Source of the DNA: Sphingosinicella terrae
GTDB taxonomy: Bacteria > Pseudomonadota > Alphaproteobacteria > Sphingomonadales > Sphingomonadaceae
Assembly: GCF_003347635.1 (NCBI RefSeq)
Contig: NZ_QDFY01000006.1
Location: 1 to 64,000, forward strand
Length of the DNA stretch: 64,000 nucleotides
Direction of reading: 5' to 3'
The translations under genes and the position numbers were made by a program. Below the pieces are notes generated by a model. It saw only the letters and a program-made list of their open reading frames with translations, did no database searches and was not told where the DNA came from. Of this stretch, positions 59,831 to 64,000 are shown piece by piece. The first letter of the stretch is position 1. Every line of letters begins with the position of its first letter.

Positions 59831-60670
59831 TTGAAGGTCTTCAGGGCATCTGACGGGGCGCAGCTGGCCTATCGCGACGAGGGCCGCGGCACGCCGCTCG
59901 TGCTGGTGCACGGGCTGATGGCGCATGGCGGCTTCTTCCGCGAGCAGATCGCCCTCGCCAGCCAATTCCGAGTGATCATCCCTGACCTGCGCGGCCATGG
60001 CGAATCGGCCGCTGGGGACGCCGCGCCAACGGTTGAGCGCCTGGCGCAGGATCTCGCCGAACTGGTCGATTCGCTCGACCTCGCCGGCACGATCGGGGTC
60101 GGCTGGTCCCTCGGCGCCACCATCCTCTGGCACGTGCTGGCAGGCGCCGCCGGTCGACGCTTCGCCGGCGCCGTGGTGGTCGACATGACCGCGCGCGTCC
60201 TCAACGACGAGGCGTGGGATCTCGGTCTCTCGGCCGAGGCCTGCGAGGCTCGGAGCGCGGCGATCCGGGCCGACTTCCCGGCCTTTGCCGCCTCGGCCGG
60301 ACAGGGAATCGTCGCCCAGCCGGTGCCGCCCGAGCTGCAGGCGCTGGCGGATTGGGCCGGGGACGAATTCGCCCGCAACGATCCCGGGACGATCGCCGCC
60401 TTGTGGTCATCCCTGATCAGGCAAGACGTCCGCGCGCTGCTGAGCCGCCTCAGGCATCCGACCCTGATCGTTCATGGCGGCCAGAGCCGGCTCTATGGAG
60501 ACGACACCGCCGACCATCTAGTCGCCGCCTTGCCGGATGCGCGTGCCGTCCGCTTCGACCTCTCCGGCCATGCGCCGCATCTCGAACAGCCCGAGACGTT
60601 CAACCGCATCCTGACCGACTTTGCGGAGCGCCTGGCGCGCGACCGCCTTGCCCAAGCCCATGAAATCTGA
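59831..60670 (+). CDS. Alpha/beta hydrolase
   Basis: 279 residues from a TTG at 59831 with GGGGGAGAGG upstream; an earlier TTG at 59759 is possible. Fold marks: PLVLVHGLMAHGGFFREQIA near 21-40 (oxyanion HG), VIIPDLRGHGESAAGDAAP near 47-65, GWSLGATILWHVLAG near 94-108 in which the nucleophile Ser sits in G-W-S-L-G, and the late catalytic His in LSGHAPHLEQPETFNRI near 246-262. Likely an esterase or lactonase. Ten bases before the TonB-dependent receptor, same strand. Confidence 0.93.
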   Translation: MKVFRASDGAQLAYRDEGRGTPLVLVHGLMAHGGFFREQIALASQFRVIIPDLRGHGESAAGDAAPTVERLAQDLAELVDSLDLAGTIGVGWSLGATILWHVLAGAAGRRFAGAVVVDMTARVLNDEAWDLGLSAEACEARSAAIRADFPAFAASAGQGIVAQPVPPELQALADWAGDEFARNDPGTIAALWSSLIRQDVRALLSRLRHPTLIVHGGQSRLYGDDTADHLVAALPDARAVRFDLSGHAPHLEQPETFNRILTDFAERLARDRLAQAHEI

Positions 60671-60680
60671 GGAGGAGCCC

Positions 60681-62927
60681 ATGTCCAGCACGTCACGCCT
60701 TTCGATCGGCCTCAAGCTCGGCACAGCCTTCGCCGCCCTGATCGCCGCCGCGCCCGCTCTGGCCCAGGACGAGGAGACCCAGGTCGCCGCGGCCAATGTC
60801 GACGGCATCGAGGAGAGCGCCGGCGACGAGGAGATTCTGGTAACGGCCCGGCGCCGGTCCGAGAGCCTCCAAGACGTGCCGATCTCGGTCACCGCACTCG
60901 ACGGCGAGACCCTGGAGGACCAGGGCGCCACCGATCTCACCGCGGTCATGCAGCGCACGCCGAACACGACGCTGCAGATCGCGCGCGGCTCCAATTCGAC
61001 GCTGATCGGCTTCATCCGCGGCGTCGGCCAGCAGGATCCGCTATGGGGCTTCGAGCCGGGCGTCGGCCTCTATCTCGACGACGTCTATGTCGCCCGGCCG
61101 CAGGCCGCCGTGCTCGACATCTTCGACGTCGAGCGGATCGAGGTCCTGCGCGGTCCGCAGGGCACGCTCTACGGCCGCAACACGATCGGCGGCGCCGTCA
61201 AATATGTCACCCGTCGGCTTGGCAACGAGTTCAGCGGCCGGGTGCGCGCCTCCTATGGCAGCTACGACCAGATCGACCTGGTGGGATCGGTCACGGCCCC
61301 GGTCACCGACACGCTGAGCGTCGGCGGTGCCGTCGCCTGGCTGCAGCGCGACGGCTATGGCGAGAATCTCAACACCGGCACCGAGCATTACAACAAGGAC
61401 GTGCTCGCCGCCCGCGCCTCGATCGAGTTCGCGCCCACCTCCGACCTGTTCTTCCGCCTCGCCGGGGACTGGATCCGCGACACCTCCAATGCGCGTCACG
61501 CGCATCGCCTGATCGGCAATGCCGGGATCCCGGCCTACGATCCGCCGGCGGACGAATATGACACCCGCGCCGGCGCCGGCGACCCGAACGAGGTCGAGAC
61601 CCGCGGCATCTCCCTGCTCGCCGAATGGAACGTCGACGACCGTGTGACGCTGAAATCGATCACCGCCTATCGCGATGGCGAGACCGAGGGCAATATCGAC
61701 TTCGACGGCACGCCGCTGCCGACGCTGGACATCCCGGCCTTCTACGAGGACGACCAGTTCAGCCAGGAATTCCAGATCGTCTACGAAGGCGACCGGCTGC
61801 AGGGCGTCGCCGGAGTCTATTATCTCGACGGCCACGCCGCGGGCGCCTTCGACACCGTGCTCGGCAATGCCGGCCTGACCATCTTCACCGCCGGCAGCGT
61901 CGACACACGCAGCCTCGCCGCCTTCGCCGACTTCAGCTACAATCTCTCCGATCGCTGGCGGGTCTCGCTGGGCGGCCGCTACACCAGCGACCGGCGCGAA
62001 GGCACCGTGTTCCGCCAGACGCTGCTCGGCCTGCGCAGCCCCTTCTTCGGCAACGAGGCCGCGGTGCCGCTGACGACCAACACCGACTACACCAATACCC
62101 GCGAAGACGACCAGTTCACGCCCCGGGCCAGCCTCTCCTTCCTGCCGACGCCGGACGTGACGCTCTACGCCTCCTATTCCAAAGGCTACAAATCGGGCGG
62201 CTTCGACATGCGCGGCGACGCCTCGCTCACGCCCAATACCGTGAACGGCTACGATCCGGAGACCGTCGACGCCTACGAGGTAGGCCTGAAAGCCTACGCG
62301 CTCGACCGGGCGCTCTATTTCAGCGTCGCCGGCTTCTATTCGGACTATCAGGACCAGCAGGTGACCGTGCAGGTGCCGGTCGGCACCAACGTCGCCAGTT
62401 TCGTCAACAATGCCGCCGATTCTCGCATCTGGGGCCTGGAGGCCGAGGTCAGGGCCAACATCACCGACGCTTTCTCGGTATCGGCGATGTTCGGCTACAC
62501 CAACGCCGACTTCAAGCGGGTGATCACGTTCGATCCGGTTACCCAGCAGGACGTCGACGTCTCCGACATCTGGGGCTTCCAGAACACGCCGGAATTCAAT
62601 TTCGCGGTGGCGCCCACTTATGTTCACGACCTCGGCGGTGGCGGCACCCTGACCTTCGCGCCGTCCATCTCCTACCGCTCGAGCTACCAGCAGTTCGAAG
62701 TGCCGAACGCGCTGCTCGACGAGGACGGCTACACCCTGGTCGACGCGGCGATCGTGTGGACCTCGGCCGACCAGCGCTTCCAGGTCTCGGCCGTCGGGCG
62801 CAACCTCGCCGACGAGCGTTATCGGATCGGCGGCTACAACTTCCCCGGCGCGCTGTTTGGCAACTCCATCGTCGCCTTCTATGGCCCGCCGCGGACGTTT
62901 ACGATCACCGGCGAAGTGAGGTTCTAG
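60681..62927 (+). CDS. TonB-dependent outer membrane receptor
   Basis: 748 residues from the ATG at 60681 with GAGGAGG upstream. Signal peptide ends at APALAQ (about residue 29). Then a TonB-box-like stretch (EEILVTARRRSESLQDVPIS near 50-69), the plug domain (about 60-175, with FIRGVGQQDP and VEVLRGPQGTLYGRNTIGGA type motif at about 155-174), and a 22-strand barrel ending TFTITGEVRF with a terminal Phe. The form is that of sphingomonad receptors for non-siderophore substrates. It would import the compound handled by the neighbouring hydrolase and synthetase. Confidence 0.95.
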   Translation: MSSTSRLSIGLKLGTAFAALIAAAPALAQDEETQVAAANVDGIEESAGDEEILVTARRRSESLQDVPISVTALDGETLEDQGATDLTAVMQRTPNTTLQIARGSNSTLIGFIRGVGQQDPLWGFEPGVGLYLDDVYVARPQAAVLDIFDVERIEVLRGPQGTLYGRNTIGGAVKYVTRRLGNEFSGRVRASYGSYDQIDLVGSVTAPVTDTLSVGGAVAWLQRDGYGENLNTGTEHYNKDVLAARASIEFAPTSDLFFRLAGDWIRDTSNARHAHRLIGNAGIPAYDPPADEYDTRAGAGDPNEVETRGISLLAEWNVDDRVTLKSITAYRDGETEGNIDFDGTPLPTLDIPAFYEDDQFSQEFQIVYEGDRLQGVAGVYYLDGHAAGAFDTVLGNAGLTIFTAGSVDTRSLAAFADFSYNLSDRWRVSLGGRYTSDRREGTVFRQTLLGLRSPFFGNEAAVPLTTNTDYTNTREDDQFTPRASLSFLPTPDVTLYASYSKGYKSGGFDMRGDASLTPNTVNGYDPETVDAYEVGLKAYALDRALYFSVAGFYSDYQDQQVTVQVPVGTNVASFVNNAADSRIWGLEAEVRANITDAFSVSAMFGYTNADFKRVITFDPVTQQDVDVSDIWGFQNTPEFNFAVAPTYVHDLGGGGTLTFAPSISYRSSYQQFEVPNALLDEDGYTLVDAAIVWTSADQRFQVSAVGRNLADERYRIGGYNFPGALFGNSIVAFYGPPRTFTITGEVRF

Positions 62928-62931
62928 GGGG

Positions 62932-64000
62932 ATGAAGGCGGGGAGCAGCAGCCAAGAGACGGGCCCGGGCGGGCGCGTCCTCCTCATCCTGCTCCTCGCC
63001 TACATCTTCAACTTCGTCGATCGCCAGATCATCGGCGTGCTGGCGGTCCCGATCAAGGCCGAGCTCGGCCTCTCCGACCGGCAGCTTGGCCTGATGGGCG
63101 GCATCGCCTTCGCCCTCTTCTACAGCGGCCTCGCCATTCCGATCGCCTGGCTCGCCGACCGCAAGAGCCGGGTCAACATCATCGCCGTCTCGGTGGCCTT
63201 CTGGAGCCTGTTCACCGCCTTGTGCGGGCTCGCCCAGAATTTCTGGCACCTTTTCCTCGCCCGGATGGGCGTCGGCATCGGCGAAGCCGGCGGGGTCGCG
63301 CCTTCCTATGCGCTCATCTCGGATTATTATCCCAAGGCGAAGCGGGCGCGCGCGCTCGCCTTCTTCTCGCTGGGCATTCCGATCGGCTCCGCGCTCGGGG
63401 TCTTCTTCGGCGGCTGGATCGGCGCCTATCTCGATTGGCGCTGGGCCTTCATCATCGTCGGACTGGCCGGGCTTCCCGCCGCCCTCTTGGTCAAGGCGGG
63501 CATCAGGGAGCCGGTGCGCGGCGGCTTCGACACGCCGGACGGCGGCGCGAGCGAGCCGGCGCCGCCCTTCCTCGCGGTCGCAGGCCAGCTGGCGGCGACG
63601 CCGAGCTTCTGGCTGCTCTCCTTCGGCGCCGCCTCGGGCTCGATCCTCGGCTACGGGCTGATCTTCTGGCTGCCGTCCTTCTTCAGCCGCAGCTTCGATC
63701 TCGAGCTGGCCGAGGTCGGCTGGTTCTACGGCTCGATCGTCCTCGTCGGCGGCATGGCCGGCACCTGGCTCGGCGGCTGGTTTGCCGACCGCACGGGACC
63801 GGAGAAGCCCGGCTCCTACGCCCTGATCCCCGCCGTCTCGTTCCTCATCGCCGCGCCGGTCTTCGCGGTCGGGGTGATGACGCCTTCCCTGATCCTGGCC
63901 TGGCTGCTGTTCACGATCGGGCAGATGCTGGCCTTGGCCTGGCTCGGGCCGGTGATCGCCGCCGTCCAGCATATCGTCCCGCCGAACATGCGCGCCACTG
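62932..64000 (+). CDS. MFS transporter, spinster-like (truncated by window end)
   Basis: The frame from the ATG at 62932 runs open to the window end, 356 codons, with no stop. GGGG lies just upstream, 4 bases after the receptor stop. About nine membrane helices are visible. Marks: LLAYIFNFVDRQIIGVLAVP near 19-38 (helix 1 with the spinster/ACS N-F-x-D-R), AIPIAWLADRKSRVN near 68-82 (motif A), and GEAGGVAPSYALISDYYPKA near 115-134. This subgroup moves organic acids across the inner membrane. Third gene of the plus-strand cluster. Confidence 0.94.
   Translation, partial: MKAGSSSQETGPGGRVLLILLLAYIFNFVDRQIIGVLAVPIKAELGLSDRQLGLMGGIAFALFYSGLAIPIAWLADRKSRVNIIAVSVAFWSLFTALCGLAQNFWHLFLARMGVGIGEAGGVAPSYALISDYYPKAKRARALAFFSLGIPIGSALGVFFGGWIGAYLDWRWAFIIVGLAGLPAALLVKAGIREPVRGGFDTPDGGASEPAPPFLAVAGQLAATPSFWLLSFGAASGSILGYGLIFWLPSFFSRSFDLELAEVGWFYGSIVLVGGMAGTWLGGWFADRTGPEKPGSYALIPAVSFLIAAPVFAVGVMTPSLILAWLLFTIGQMLALAWLGPVIAAVQHIVPPNMRAT

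Overview
The window is about 68% GC, densely coded, with many GTG/TTG starts and GTGA/ATGA start-stop overlaps. The gene set points to an alphaproteobacterium of the order Sphingomonadales (Sphingomonas or Sphingosinicella type). Reasons: a complete PhyR-NepR-EcfG general stress response locus, an aa3-type cytochrome oxidase operon with DUF983 and SURF1, the scpAB-tatABC block, and a TonB-dependent receptor next to catabolic genes. It looks chromosomal. No phage, insertion sequence, CRISPR array or rRNA operon was seen.

Layout. 1-3.3 kb: tail of a gene, a TIGR03032-type protein, a hypothetical gene, then about 0.9 kb without a convincing gene whose right half looks like a structured RNA ending in a strong terminator, and a GFA-family gene. 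3.3-9.3 kb: minus-strand run glnE, peroxiredoxin, membrane protein, DUF455, M23 peptidase. 9.3-14.1 kb: general stress response locus (ecfG, small membrane gene, phyR, nepR, PhyP-like kinase) with three candidate sigma-EcfG promoters and a tiny gene 3' of ecfG whose product resembles NepR, then a lipoprotein gene. 14.1-19 kb: tatABC, scpAB, a KTSC gene, exbD and three small genes. 19.2-26.7 kb: a 1795-residue poly-HAMP hybrid histidine kinase followed by a second hybrid kinase. 26.7-28.9 kb: AidB-like dehydrogenase and a DUF454 protein. 29-35.1 kb: molybdenum cofactor genes moaD, moaE, moaB, moaC, moeA, mobA, moaA with TauE/SafE and Nudix genes between. 35.3-39.7 kb: a ChaN-like protein, msrB, a cupin, an orphan curlin-repeat protein, tRNA-Ser(GGA) and a 58-residue protein. 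39.8-41.8 kb: phhB, a zincin and ccmAB. 41.9-50.5 kb: minus-strand respiratory operon coxB, ctaD, ctaB, a 44-residue membrane gene, ctaG, ctaE, DUF983, SURF1, then an M16 peptidase and a methyltransferase. 50.8-54.7 kb: pyrE, pdxJ, acpS, lepB and an AI-2E family gene. 54.9-57.3 kb: FKBP isomerase, rpsU and a DEAD-box helicase. 57.5-64 kb: a probable uptake and catabolism cluster (acyl-CoA synthetase, TetR regulator, alpha/beta hydrolase, TonB-dependent receptor, truncated MFS transporter).

How the genes work together. In the stress locus, phosphorylated PhyR should bind NepR and release EcfG; the promoter matches suggest EcfG feeds back on its own operon and on nepR. The mo genes carry GTP to molybdopterin and its dinucleotide form. 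The cox block supplies oxidase subunits I-III plus heme and copper insertion factors. ScpAB (chromosome condensation) and TatABC (folded-protein export) form one tightly packed minus-strand run. The last cluster has the arrangement of a regulated system importing a hydrophobic ester-like or acid substrate, but the substrate cannot be read from sequence.

The most unusual items are the NepR-like microprotein gene at 9325, the structured-RNA candidate at about 2240-2684, the poly-HAMP kinase with seven near-identical 276-bp repeats, the orphan curlin-repeat protein, and the perfect sigma-EcfG promoter match at 13663 that reads into a stretch without an obvious gene. All product names rest on reading the translated sequence and on family knowledge; no database search was possible.
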